Below, in pieces: positions 1 to 8,219 of a DNA stretch of 64,000 nt. How positions within the stretch are numbered: the stretch's first letter is position 1; every line of letters starts with the position of its first letter. Source of the stretch: Rhizobium sp. NLR16a (GTDB lineage: Bacteria; Pseudomonadota; Alphaproteobacteria; Rhizobiales; Rhizobiaceae). Where the stretch lies: NCBI RefSeq assembly GCF_017948245.1, contig NZ_CP072866.1, forward strand, positions 482,134 to 546,133, read 5' to 3'. Under the pieces are notes generated by a model, which searched no databases, was not told the origin of the DNA, and was given only the letters and a program-made list of their open reading frames with translations. Position numbers and translations under genes: made by a program.

Positions 1-620
1 CAAAAAGATCGTTGGACTACCTTATCGACTGCAATCTTCCCTGCGTGCTCGTCGACAGGCTCTCCGATGATCGTTTCGATCAGGTCGGGACCGATAACAC
101 GGCGGCTATTCGCATGCTGGTCGATCATCTCGTTGCACTCCATCACGAACGGATCGGAATCATCCTGGGTCAGCCCGGATTTGCGACGACCGTGGAGCGC
201 ACGAAGGCTTTCCGGGCTGCCATGGCGGAGAAGGGGATAGAGGTGCCGCCTGCGTTCATCAGCAATGGCAATAGCAGCACCGCAGACGCCACGGCTTCGA
301 CGCACCGGTTGCTGGAGCTGAAGGAGCCACCCACAGCAATCCTGGCCTCAAATAATCTTGCGATGATCGGCACCATGAGAGCCATTCGGGAACGCGGTCT
401 ACGCGTTCCCGTGGACATATCCGTGCTCGGAATCGATGATTTCGAATGGGCGGATTATTTCGAACCGCGCCTGACGCTCATGGCCCAGCCTTGTGACGAG
501 ATTGGTTACAAAGCAGCGGATCTCCTGATCCAACGGATCGGCGATAAACATCTACCTCGGCAGACCGTGCGCCTGTCGCCAGTCCTGCGTATCCGTCAAT
601 CGTGTGGAGAAGCAGCATGA
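1..620 (+). CDS. LacI-family transcriptional regulator, C-terminal part (5' end outside window)
   Basis: The frame is open back to the first base, so the DNA-binding N-terminus lies outside the window. What remains is the periplasmic-binding-protein-like effector domain of a LacI/GalR regulator: a segment VGTDNTAAIRMLVDHL, the typical HERIGIILG strand, an AILASNNLAMIGTMRAI helix and the ISVLGIDDFEWADYFEPRLT motif that closes the sugar pocket. The stop overlaps the start of the following ABC ATPase gene (ATGA), so it is translationally coupled to the sugar importer and very probably controls it. The ligand is unknown; a monosaccharide is likely from the transporter type. Confidence 0.85.
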   Translation, partial: KRSLDYLIDCNLPCVLVDRLSDDRFDQVGTDNTAAIRMLVDHLVALHHERIGIILGQPGFATTVERTKAFRAAMAEKGIEVPPAFISNGNSSTADATASTHRLLELKEPPTAILASNNLAMIGTMRAIRERGLRVPVDISVLGIDDFEWADYFEPRLTLMAQPCDEIGYKAADLLIQRIGDKHLPRQTVRLSPVLRIRQSCGEAA

Positions 621-2137
621 ATAATCAGGTTGTTCTTTCGGCGAAAGGGGTCACCAAGCATTTCGGCGGTGTTCAAGCGCTACGTGGCGTGGATTTCGAT
701 CTCAAAGTTGGAGAGATCCATGCCCTGCTTGGGGAGAACGGCGCGGGCAAATCAACATTGATGAACCTGATGTCGGGGGTGCATACGCCGGATCGGGGAG
801 AGATCTTCATCAACGGAAACCCCGCGCGATTTTACACCCCCCGCGATGCACAAGCCGCAGGAATCGCGACGATCTTCCAGGAATTGGATCTCGTTTCGAG
901 TTTGAGCGTCGCGGCCAATCTCTTTCTTGGTCGCGAGTTGGTCCATCGACACGGCATGCTGGACGGAAAGGCGATGTTGCGCGAAGCCCGCAACAGACTG
1001 GAAGCGATTGACCGTTCAATTGATCCGGCTCAGCTCGTAAGCGAACTTTCAATCGGCCAGCGCCAGGTTGTCGCTATTGTCAAGGCGCTGTCTTATGCGT
1101 CGCGTGCTCTGATTATGGACGAGCCAACAGCTGCCTTGACCGCTGGGGAAGTCGATCGCTTGTTCGAAATCATGCGCGGACTCGCATCATCAGGCGTAGG
1201 TATCGTCTATATTTCGCATCGGCTTGAGGAAGTCCCGCAGATTGCCGATCGAGTGACGGTGATGCGCGACGGTAGAGTAGCTGGCGTTACCGAACCGAAC
1301 GCGCCGCAGGCCAAGTTGGTACAGCTTCTCGTCGGCCGTCCATTGAGCGAGCTTTACCCGCCTCGCTCCGGTCATGTCGGAGATGTGCTTCTGCGGATGC
1401 GGCAGGCCTCCTTCCGTCCGCATCGGCCGTCACCCGGGTGGCGGGCCCCATCTAAAATTGATCTGGATGTTCACCGCGGTGAAATTGTCGGTTTGGCTGG
1501 TGTGATGGGCGCGGGCCGGACGGAGCTTCTGAGCGCTCTGTACGGGACGGGCGTGCCGGGAAGATGGCAGGGCGAGGTTACAATTGACGGCAAACCGGCA
1601 AGGCTCAGATCCATCGCCGCTGCGCGCAGAGTTGGTCTCGCATTCGTAACCGATGATCGGCGCGGTGCCGGACTTATGTTGCGTATGTCTGTTGGCCTCA
1701 ATCTGGTGATGTCGATCATTCGGCGGATATCGCCGAATGGCTTGTTGTCTGCGCGTCGACAGGACGATGCGATTAAGAACTCGTTCGGGAATTTCGACAT
1801 TCGTCCGAAGAACCCCCGGATCGCGGTGGGTGCTCTTTCTGGCGGCAATCAACAGAAGGTCGTCCTTGCGAAGGAGGTATTGGGCAATCCCAGCTTGTTG
1901 CTTCTCGACGAGCCGACCCGTGGTGTTGACGTCGGAGCGAAGGGGGAGATTTACACTCGCCTGCGCAAATTTGCCTCGGACGGATTGGGCATTCTTGTCG
2001 CTTCAAGCGAAATGCCGGAGCTGATCGGCTTATGCGACCGAATAGTGGTTCTCCGCGACGGCTGCAGCGTTGCCGAATTTTCCGGCGGCGTGGGCGAGCA
2101 TGAGGTTCTGGCCGCTGCCAACGGGAGGGAGGGATGA
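617..2137 (+). CDS. Sugar ABC transporter ATP-binding protein (RbsA/MglA type)
   Basis: This is a double-ATPase subunit of a ribose/galactose-type importer, acting at the inner face of the membrane. The first domain has Walker A GENGAGKST (residues 39-47), signature LSIGQRQVV and Walker B LIMDEPTAAL. The second has a degenerate Walker A (GVMGAGRTE), an intact LSGGNQQKV signature and LLLLDEPTRGVD, the asymmetry normal in this family. At 506 aa it has the usual length. I chose ATG 617 over an earlier in-frame GTG at 602 because GGAG at 606-609 is well placed for it. It overlaps the regulator before it and the permease after it by 4 nt each. Substrate unknown. Confidence 0.93.
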   Translation: MNNQVVLSAKGVTKHFGGVQALRGVDFDLKVGEIHALLGENGAGKSTLMNLMSGVHTPDRGEIFINGNPARFYTPRDAQAAGIATIFQELDLVSSLSVAANLFLGRELVHRHGMLDGKAMLREARNRLEAIDRSIDPAQLVSELSIGQRQVVAIVKALSYASRALIMDEPTAALTAGEVDRLFEIMRGLASSGVGIVYISHRLEEVPQIADRVTVMRDGRVAGVTEPNAPQAKLVQLLVGRPLSELYPPRSGHVGDVLLRMRQASFRPHRPSPGWRAPSKIDLDVHRGEIVGLAGVMGAGRTELLSALYGTGVPGRWQGEVTIDGKPARLRSIAAARRVGLAFVTDDRRGAGLMLRMSVGLNLVMSIIRRISPNGLLSARRQDDAIKNSFGNFDIRPKNPRIAVGALSGGNQQKVVLAKEVLGNPSLLLLDEPTRGVDVGAKGEIYTRLRKFASDGLGILVASSEMPELIGLCDRIVVLRDGCSVAEFSGGVGEHEVLAAANGREG

Positions 2138-3180
2138 TGTCCGAACAGCAGATCACGTCCAATCCAGCGATACAGCCTGCTAAGCGTATTGATCCGCTTG
2201 CTGTGATAGTGCGCTTCCAAAGCCTGATCGGCCTTGTGCTGGTCTTTGCCGGCGGCATCATATTCTCTCCCCGCCGGCACGGCGTTATCCTGTTTCTCCA
2301 GCCCGACAACATCGCCAACATCGTCCGCGCGGTATCCGAAACCGGCATCATCGCGATCGGGATGACGTTTGTGATCATCACCGCCGGGATCGATCTATCG
2401 GTCGGGGCGACCCTTGGTCTTGCGAGCGTTGTTACTGCAACGTTGATGGTCTCTGGTGGCTTCGGGCTAATTACGACGGTTGTGGCGGTGCTCCTGATGG
2501 GAACTTGTTTCGGGTTGGTCCAAGGAGCAATCTCAAGCAAGTTTCGGCTCGAAGCATTCATCGTGACCCTTGCGGGGCTGCAGGCTGCTCGAGGCCTGGC
2601 ACTCGTGGTCTCGGGAAATCAATACATCAATATATCGTATGGCGAGGGGCCAGGCCTTGCTCCGCCGATCTTCGCAATCCTGGGCGGCCGTCTGTTCGGC
2701 AACGTCGTTCCGGTAGCCACCATCGTCTTTCTGATTTTCGCCTTCATCGCCACGATCCTTCTCAATACAACGCGGTTCGGCCGTTACGTCTATGCGGTTG
2801 GCGGAAATGAGCGTGCCGCCCGCATATCGGGCGTTCCTGTCTCGGCGATCAAGATCGCCGTCTATGCCATAACAGGCTTTGCATCCGCGCTAGCCGGCAT
2901 TGTCCACGCCGGCCAATTCAACTTCGGTAGCGCCAATGATGGCACCGGATACGAATTGACTGCCATCGCCGCCGTGGTGATTGGAGGAACCAGTCTGTTT
3001 GGCGGCGCGGGTTCCATGGTCGGAACGATCGCCGGCACGATCATGCTGGGTGCCTTAGCCAATATTCTGCAGCTCAACAACATCACGCCAGCCATGCAAT
3101 TGCTTGCCACGGCGGCAATCATTGTCTTGGCGGCAGTCCTTCAATCCCTCGTTCGTCGCCGCGAAGGGTTGGGCAGGTAA
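2134..3180 (+). CDS. Sugar ABC transporter permease (RbsC type)
   Basis: This 348-aa hydrophobic protein belongs to the BPD_transp_2 family of monosaccharide importers. It shows the family block GIIAIGMTFVIITAGIDLSV around residues 70-90, the segment FGRYVYAVGGNERAARISGV facing the ATPase, and the C-terminal GGTSLFGGAGSMVGTIAGT loop. It forms the membrane channel with the preceding ATPase; the ATGATGA start-stop overlap indicates coupled translation. The binding-protein gene follows 53 nt downstream. Nothing in the sequence fixes the substrate. Confidence 0.93.
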   Translation: MMSEQQITSNPAIQPAKRIDPLAVIVRFQSLIGLVLVFAGGIIFSPRRHGVILFLQPDNIANIVRAVSETGIIAIGMTFVIITAGIDLSVGATLGLASVVTATLMVSGGFGLITTVVAVLLMGTCFGLVQGAISSKFRLEAFIVTLAGLQAARGLALVVSGNQYINISYGEGPGLAPPIFAILGGRLFGNVVPVATIVFLIFAFIATILLNTTRFGRYVYAVGGNERAARISGVPVSAIKIAVYAITGFASALAGIVHAGQFNFGSANDGTGYELTAIAAVVIGGTSLFGGAGSMVGTIAGTIMLGALANILQLNNITPAMQLLATAAIIVLAAVLQSLVRRREGLGR

Positions 3181-3233
3181 TGTGGCGGCACCTCCCGGAA
3201 GGTGGATCCGGGATCAATGTGGAGGAGAAAGCA

Positions 3234-4223
3234 ATGATACGGACTACATTTCAGTCATCAAATACCTGGCGAATCCTGCTACTGGCCTGCTCTTGCGTCG
3301 GTTCTGTGAGCGTGGCCCAAGCTGCCGATTCGCTCGTGAAGGCTTGCGCCAAAGACGGCGAATTCGTCATCGGCTTCTCGCAAGCCAACAACGCTGAGCC
3401 ATACCGCCAGCATGTCAACGATGAGCTGGAGGCGGCCGCCAAGGCGGTCCCTCAGTTTACGCTGCAGATTGCCGACGGGGCCGGCAATGTGAACACTCAG
3501 ACATCACAGGTCGACAATTTCATAACGCAAAAGGTTGACCTCCTGTTGATATCGCCTTTCGAAGCGGCTCCGCTTACCCCTGCCGTCAAGCGGGCAATGG
3601 ACGCGGGTATCCCGGTCATCGAACTCGATCGTAAGACGAACGGTGAAGCCGGCAAGGACTACACAGCTTTCATCGGTGGCGATAATTACAAGATTGCTTT
3701 GGCAGCCGGCGAATATACGAGCAAGACGCTTCTTCCAGATGGCGGCGAGGCTGCCGTGCTGGAGGGGCTGCCGAGTTCGACACCGGCCGTCGAACGGCTG
3801 AACGGCTTCAAAGATGGTGTGAAGGCCAATCCTAAGATTCAGATCGTTGCAGAACAGGCAGCTGACTGGCTGCCGGACAAAGCGCAAACGGCTTTCGCGG
3901 CTATGTTGCAGGCTCATCCCGATATCAAGATGGTCTATGCCAGCAACGACATGATGGCGGCCGGTGCGCTGCTTGCTGCAAAAGGCGCCGGCAAGAGCGT
4001 GAAGATCATCGGCACCGACGGCTTGCCTGGCCCTGCCGGCGGGATTGAAGCGGTCGCGAAGGGTGATTGGTCCGCGACCTTTACCTATCCCACGGGCGCG
4101 AAGGAAGCGATCGACATGGCAAAGTCGATATTACTCGATTGCGCCTCGTCGGTGCCGGCAACCGTAACAGTCGACACCACCGCGATTACGCCTGATAACG
4201 CCAAGCAGATGATGGGTAAATAA
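3234..4223 (+). CDS. Periplasmic sugar-binding protein of the ribose-type ABC importer
   Basis: 329 aa with an N-terminal signal peptide (MIRTTFQSSNTWRILLLAC, likely cleaved after VAQA). The mature part is a Peripla_BP_4 fold: VIGFSQANNAEPYRQHVNDE, a VDLLLISPFEAAPLTPAV strand-helix, GIPVIELDRK and a late VYASNDMMAAGALLA segment. GFSQ plus IPVIELDR resembles the YtfQ (galactofuranose) branch, but that is only a resemblance. The reading frame extends upstream to 3180, but ATG 3234 directly follows GGAGGAGAAA (3221-3230) and yields a proper signal peptide. Last gene of the regulator-ATPase-permease-binding protein unit. Confidence 0.92.
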   Translation: MIRTTFQSSNTWRILLLACSCVGSVSVAQAADSLVKACAKDGEFVIGFSQANNAEPYRQHVNDELEAAAKAVPQFTLQIADGAGNVNTQTSQVDNFITQKVDLLLISPFEAAPLTPAVKRAMDAGIPVIELDRKTNGEAGKDYTAFIGGDNYKIALAAGEYTSKTLLPDGGEAAVLEGLPSSTPAVERLNGFKDGVKANPKIQIVAEQAADWLPDKAQTAFAAMLQAHPDIKMVYASNDMMAAGALLAAKGAGKSVKIIGTDGLPGPAGGIEAVAKGDWSATFTYPTGAKEAIDMAKSILLDCASSVPATVTVDTTAITPDNAKQMMGK

Positions 4224-4236
4224 AACCCGACACTCC

Positions 4237-4264
4237 CCCGGCCGGCCGCGTCCGATCGGCCGGG
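4237..4264 (+). terminator. GC-rich hairpin after the sugar ABC operon
   Basis: CCCGGCCG (4237-4244) and CGGCCGGG (4257-4264) form a perfect 8-bp stem 14 nt after the stop of the binding-protein gene. There is no T-run, so it may terminate weakly or simply protect the 3' end of the transcript from decay. Confidence 0.45.
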
Positions 4265-4302
4265 TGGAGCCGAATCGGTTGGCTGGAGCGCGGAAATTCA
4301 TA

Positions 4303-4319
4303 TGCATGCTGAGCATGCA
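4303..4319. repeat. 17-bp palindrome upstream of repA
   Basis: TGCATGCT-G-AGCATGCA has perfect 8-bp arms around one central base. A second short dyad, ATGCC-N4-GGCAT, follows at 4324-4337. They lie about 200 nt before repA in a gene-free stretch (4224-4519). Such sites in repABC plasmids are often operators or partition sites, but the known 16-bp parS consensus (GTT-N4-GC-N4-AAC) is not matched here. Confidence 0.4.
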
Positions 4320-4456
4320 GGCCATGCCTGTCGGCATCTCGGGCGGTGCGAATCACCGCCATCCAAGCTGCCAAACCTGCGTTTTTCGGAGCCTGTTTTG
4401 CCGGCTCTGATGCGCGTTTTGGTTAAGCATTTGTAATTCGGTCACGAATCGCGGCA

Positions 4457-4505
4457 TATAGTAACTGCGCAACTGAAGCGCTTTCGTTCAAAATTGCGCA
4501 GTTAC
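4457..4505 (+). promoter_or_regulatory. repA promoter region with 12-bp inverted repeat (candidate operator)
   Basis: A -10-like TATAGT (4457-4462) overlaps the left arm of a perfect 12-bp inverted repeat, GTAACTGCGCAA (4461-4472) and TTGCGCAGTTAC (4494-4505), separated by 21 nt and ending 14 nt before the repA start. No clear -35 was found at ideal spacing. RepA proteins of this class repress their own operon from operators near the promoter, so this dyad is the best candidate for that site; a partition role is also possible. Confidence 0.5.
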
Positions 4506-4519
4506 GCAGGAAAGAGATC

Positions 4520-5713
4520 ATGCAACCGAGTCTTGCTCTTCAAGATGATCAAGAGCACCTTCCGTCGCTTCTGGCAACGGATGCGAAGGAGTTATCCTAT
4601 CAACTTCAGCAGCATCAGGCCAAAATCTTTCCCCCTCTGTCGCAAAAGACGATCAGGACATTTTCTCCGGCGGAGGCTGCGGCCTTCATCGGCATAGGCG
4701 AAGGTTATCTCCGGCAGGTGGCCGCTGACGGCCATGGACCGGATCCGCTGGCAAACGGACGCCGGCTCTATAGCGCAACCGACATGGACCGGATCCGCCG
4801 GGTCCTCGACGAGCGGAACGGGACGCCGAAATACGTGCCGGCCCGCAGGCCGGGCGAAAAACTCCAGATCGTTTCCGTGATGAATTTCAAGGGCGGCTCG
4901 GGCAAGACCACGACCGCCGCCCACTTCGCGCAGTTCATGGCGCTCCGGGGCTACCGCGTACTCGCCGTCGACCTCGACCCGCAGGCCTCCCTGTCTGCTT
5001 TGTTTGGCCATCAGCCGGAGTTCGACGTCGGCGAGGGCGAAACGATCTACGGTGCGATCCGCTATGACGATCCGCGCTCGATCGCCGACATCGTGCGCGC
5101 CACCTATACGCCGAACCTGCATCTCATTCCCGGAAATCTCGAACTCATGGAGTTCGAGCACGAGACGCCGAAGGCCATGGCATCGGGCACGGCGGAGACG
5201 ATGTTCTTCGCCCGCATCGGCGAGGTGCTGACCAATATCGAAAGCCTTTATGACATCGTCGTCGTCGACTGCCCGCCGCAGCTCGGCTTCCTGACGATGT
5301 CGGCGCTCTGCGCCGCGACCTCGGTGCTGATTACGGTTCACCCGCAGATGCTCGACGTCATGTCGATGTCGCAGTTCCTGACGATGACGAGTGAATTGAT
5401 GTCGGTCGTCGAGAAGGCCGGCGGGCGCACCAGCTATGACTGGATGCGCTATCTCGTGACGCGGTTCGAGCCGAATGACGGGCCGCAAAGCCAGATGACC
5501 GGCTTCATGCGGGCGATCTTCGGCAATCGCATGCTCCACAACGCCATGGTGAAATCGACGGCCGTTTCCGATGCCGGCGTCACCAAGCAGACACTCTACG
5601 AAGTCGAGCGTTCGCAGTTCACACGCGGAACCTATGATCGCGCGCTGGAGTCGCTAAACCTCGTGAATGGTGAGATCGAAGCGCATATTCGCTCCACCTG
5701 GGGAAGGAGATAG
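4520..5713 (+). CDS. repA: Plasmid partition ATPase RepA
   Basis: 397 aa, normal for RepA of repABC plasmids. An N-terminal extension with a MerR-like helix-turn-helix region (AEAAAFIGIGEGYLRQVAAD, about residues 51-70, and YSATDMDRIRRVLDER) precedes the ParA ATPase domain. The deviant Walker A is KGGSGKTT (124-131), followed by DLDPQAS (151-157) and the DIVVVDCPPQLGFL switch strand. RepA drives segregation with RepB and represses the operon. ATG 4520 follows AGGAAAGAG. repB begins one base after its stop, so the two genes form one transcript. Confidence 0.97.
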   Translation: MQPSLALQDDQEHLPSLLATDAKELSYQLQQHQAKIFPPLSQKTIRTFSPAEAAAFIGIGEGYLRQVAADGHGPDPLANGRRLYSATDMDRIRRVLDERNGTPKYVPARRPGEKLQIVSVMNFKGGSGKTTTAAHFAQFMALRGYRVLAVDLDPQASLSALFGHQPEFDVGEGETIYGAIRYDDPRSIADIVRATYTPNLHLIPGNLELMEFEHETPKAMASGTAETMFFARIGEVLTNIESLYDIVVVDCPPQLGFLTMSALCAATSVLITVHPQMLDVMSMSQFLTMTSELMSVVEKAGGRTSYDWMRYLVTRFEPNDGPQSQMTGFMRAIFGNRMLHNAMVKSTAVSDAGVTKQTLYEVERSQFTRGTYDRALESLNLVNGEIEAHIRSTWGRR

Positions 5714-5714
5714 G

Positions 5715-6716
5715 ATGGCGCGCAAGAACCTCATCGAAATTTCCGCGCCGAGTCCGGCAAGGGTGGAAGCGGTCGCGCCGCGCGACAATCGTCCGATTGC
5801 CGGCTTCGTGCCGCAGGAGCGCAGCGGCGGGCCGGTCGGCGGCATCACCAAGACGCTCGGCAACATTACCGAGAAGATGGAGCGGGCGAGCGAGCTGGAA
5901 CGGCAGCTTGCGGCCGGCCAGATGATCGTCGAGCTCGATCCCGGGCTCATCGACGGCTCCTTCGTCAGCGACCGCCTGGCGATCGATGCGGCTGAACTCG
6001 CCGAGCTGGTCGAGCAGATCCGCGAGCATGGGCAGCAGGTTCCGATCCTCGTGCGTCCGCATCCTGAAGCCAGGGGCCGCTATCAGGTCGCCTATGGCCA
6101 TCGCCGCCTGGCGGCCACGAGAGAGATCGGCATCAGGGTGCGCGCGGTCGTCCGCGACCTGACCGACGGCCAGCTGGTCGTCAGCCAGGGGCAGGAAAAC
6201 AGCGCCCGCACCAATCTCTCCTATATCGAGCGTGCGCTTTTCGCGTCGCGGCTCGAGGAACGCGGCTTTGCCCGCGACGTCATCATGGCGGCGCTGAGCG
6301 TCGACAAGGCGGCGCTGTCGAGAATGCTGATCGTGATACGGCAGGTGCCCCTGGCGCTCATCAACGCCATCGGGGCTGCGCCTGATATTGGCCGCCGACG
6401 CTGGCTGGAACTCGGCGAGCGGCTGGAAAATGCCGATGTCGATAAGATCATCGCGGAGTTGTCCGCGGACGACGCGCGCGGAATTTCGAGTGACGAGCGG
6501 TTTCACCGGGCATTCGTTCTGGCAACGAAGAAGGCTGCGGCACCGAAGCCGGCGGCGAGTAAATCAGAAATCAGCGGCGTGCCGGTAATGGTCAAAAAGA
6601 CAGGGTCCGGCGCCACTTTCGTCTTTGACGGCAAGACCGCGCCCGGTTTCGACCAATTCGTCCAGGAGCGGCTGCAAGGCCTGTTCCAGGAGTTCAAAAA
6701 GTACAGAGGAGCGTAG
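5715..6716 (+). CDS. repB: Plasmid partition protein RepB (ParB family)
   Basis: RepB binds centromere-like parS sites and links them to RepA. The 333-aa protein has the ParB N-terminal nuclease-like fold with VPILVRPHPEARGRYQVAYGHRRLAATREIG (split: QVPILVRPH then QVAYGHRRLAATREIG), then a helix-turn-helix in LSVDKAALSRMLIVIRQVP. A GTG at 5667 would add 16 residues inside repA, but ATG 5715 is preceded by GGAAGGAGATAG and fits the family start (MARKNLIEIS). The start lies one base after the repA stop. The repC leader with its antisense RNA follows. Confidence 0.96.
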   Translation: MARKNLIEISAPSPARVEAVAPRDNRPIAGFVPQERSGGPVGGITKTLGNITEKMERASELERQLAAGQMIVELDPGLIDGSFVSDRLAIDAAELAELVEQIREHGQQVPILVRPHPEARGRYQVAYGHRRLAATREIGIRVRAVVRDLTDGQLVVSQGQENSARTNLSYIERALFASRLEERGFARDVIMAALSVDKAALSRMLIVIRQVPLALINAIGAAPDIGRRRWLELGERLENADVDKIIAELSADDARGISSDERFHRAFVLATKKAAAPKPAASKSEISGVPVMVKKTGSGATFVFDGKTAPGFDQFVQERLQGLFQEFKKYRGA

Positions 6717-6721
6717 CGCGC

Positions 6722-6776
6722 AAAAGAAAAAGGCCCCCAACGACGCCGTCGTGGAAGCCCTTCTCAGATCTTAAGC
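6722..6776 (-). ncRNA. Counter-transcribed antisense RNA (incompatibility RNA) of the repABC cassette
   Basis: On the minus strand a roughly 55-nt transcript is predicted from about 6776 to 6722. Its 3' end is a hairpin (6732-6759; core ACGAC-GGC-GTCGT plus flanking CC/GG with one bulged T) followed by CCTTTTTCTTTT, a classic intrinsic terminator. Position between repB and repC, size and the flanking conserved GAAGCCCTTCTC block fit the repABC ctRNAs, which lower repC translation or elongation and set copy number and incompatibility. The 5' end is inferred from the promoter, not observed. Confidence 0.8.
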
Positions 6777-6782
6777 ACATCG

Positions 6783-6811
6783 AGAATCGCATTTCCACGA
6801 ATCACAGTCAA
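6783..6811 (-). promoter_or_regulatory. Promoter of the antisense RNA
   Basis: Read on the minus strand, TTGACT (6811-6806) and GATTCT (6788-6783) are spaced by 17 nt, a reasonable housekeeping promoter. Transcription would start about 7 nt downstream, near 6776, giving the expected short RNA. Confidence 0.6.
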
Positions 6812-6870
6812 GCGTCTTAGGCACCAAAGTGGTGGACTGTTTTCTTTTGCCTGAACGAAGGTGAAGGCAA

Positions 6871-8175
6871 ATGGAGAGTGGATATGTGACGACGCCCTTT
6901 GGGCGGCGGCCGATGTCGCTCGGCATGCTGGCAAGCCAGCAACTGGCCGAGACGATCGAGCCGGGGATGAAACGCAGCAAGTGGAAACTGTTCAGGGCGA
7001 TCTGCGAGGCGCGGCCGGCGCTTGGCGTGACCGATCGGGCGCTGACGGTGCTCGATGCGCTGCTGACCTTCTATCCCGATGACGAGATTTCCGAGGAGAA
7101 GGGCCTGATCGTCTTTCCCTCGAATGCGCAGCTTTCGCTTCGTGCCCGGGGTATGACGCCGGCGACGCTGCGGCGGCATCTTGCCGTGCTGGTCGAGGCC
7201 GGCCTGATCCTGCGCAAGGACAGCCCGAACGGAAAGCGTTATGCGCGCCGCGACAGGGAAGGGGAGATCGGTGAGGCCTTCGGCTTCAGCGTCGCGCCAC
7301 TGCTGGCGCGCGCGGCAGAGATCGAAACCCTGGCCGCCGAGGTGGTTGCTGACCGAGAACTTATCCGGGTGACCAGGGAGCGCCTCACCGTATGCCGGCG
7401 CGATATTTCCAAGCTGATCGCAGCAGCGCTCGATGAGGCTGTGCCCGGCGACTGGGAGCAGATGTCGTTGACGTTTCGCGATCTCGTGTGCAGGATTCCG
7501 CGCGTGGCGGGTCGCGAGGAATTGGCTTCCTTGCTCGACGAGATGGGCCTGTTGCGCGATGAAGCCGTCAACTTGCTGGAAAGACATATAAAATCACAAA
7601 AAATAGACGCCAATGAGTCTCAAACTGAGCGCCACAAACAGAATTCAAACCCCTATTCCACATCTGAACTTGAACCAAGCTTCGAAACGAAGCAGGGCGC
7701 GAAGCTGACGACCGATATTAACCGGGTCGCCGGGCCGCAGGACGAGCAAAGATTGAGACATCCGGCATCGGCGGGAGCAATGAGCGGCAGGAGATCCGGC
7801 GCGGCTGAACCGGCGGCGGGACATACGCTGAAATCCTTCCCGCTTGGTCTGGTTCTTCAGGCCTGCCCGCAAATTCTCGATTATGGGCCGGGTGGAACGA
7901 TCGGCAATTGGCGCGACCTGATGTCGGCTGCCGTCGTCGTCCGCTCGATGCTCGGCGTCAGCCCCTCGGCCTATGAAGAAGCCTGCGCCGGCATGGGGCC
8001 GGAAAACGCCGCGACGGTGATCGCCTGCATTCTGGAAAGGGGCGGACACATCAATTCGCCCGGCGGTTATCTCCGCGATCTCACCCGGAGGACCGAGAGA
8101 GGCGAATTTGCGATCGGCCCGATGCTGATGGCCCTGGTGCGGGCAAATGGTGGAGTGCGGCGCGATGCCGGCTGA
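6871..8175 (+). CDS. repC: Replication initiator RepC
   Basis: RepC is the only protein needed to start replication in repABC plasmids, and the origin is thought to lie within its gene. The 434-aa product begins MESGYVTTPFGRRPMSLGML, typical of the family, continues with the winged-helix core (TDRALTVLDALLTFYPDDEI, then LRARGMTPATLRRHLAVLVEAGLI) and ends with the conserved C-terminal helical domain (IGNWRDLMSAAVVVRSMLG). An AT-richer, less conserved linker (about residues 240-300) separates the domains; origins have been mapped to that part in relatives. The start follows AAGGTGAAGGCAA. Expression should be limited by the antisense RNA upstream. Confidence 0.97.
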   Translation: MESGYVTTPFGRRPMSLGMLASQQLAETIEPGMKRSKWKLFRAICEARPALGVTDRALTVLDALLTFYPDDEISEEKGLIVFPSNAQLSLRARGMTPATLRRHLAVLVEAGLILRKDSPNGKRYARRDREGEIGEAFGFSVAPLLARAAEIETLAAEVVADRELIRVTRERLTVCRRDISKLIAAALDEAVPGDWEQMSLTFRDLVCRIPRVAGREELASLLDEMGLLRDEAVNLLERHIKSQKIDANESQTERHKQNSNPYSTSELEPSFETKQGAKLTTDINRVAGPQDEQRLRHPASAGAMSGRRSGAAEPAAGHTLKSFPLGLVLQACPQILDYGPGGTIGNWRDLMSAAVVVRSMLGVSPSAYEEACAGMGPENAATVIACILERGGHINSPGGYLRDLTRRTERGEFAIGPMLMALVRANGGVRRDAG

Positions 8176-8219
8176 CGGACTTCGGCTGCTAGGCCGCGCG
8201 TGCATCGGAAGTTGGTCGG

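Larger units (their letters stand above)
6720..6850 (+). promoter_or_regulatory. repC leader with mutually exclusive RNA structures
   Basis: GCAAAAGAAAA (6720-6730) is perfectly complementary to TTTTCTTTTGC (6840-6850), giving a long-range 11-bp stem. Inside it lies hairpin CACCA-AAG-TGGTG (6822-6834), followed by GACTG and the T-rich run 6840-6848; that is the form of an intrinsic terminator. The long-range stem would sequester the T-run and so oppose termination. This matches the long/short element model proposed for the R. etli p42d repABC leader, where antisense RNA binding shifts the balance towards the short hairpin and lowers repC expression. Confidence 0.7.
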
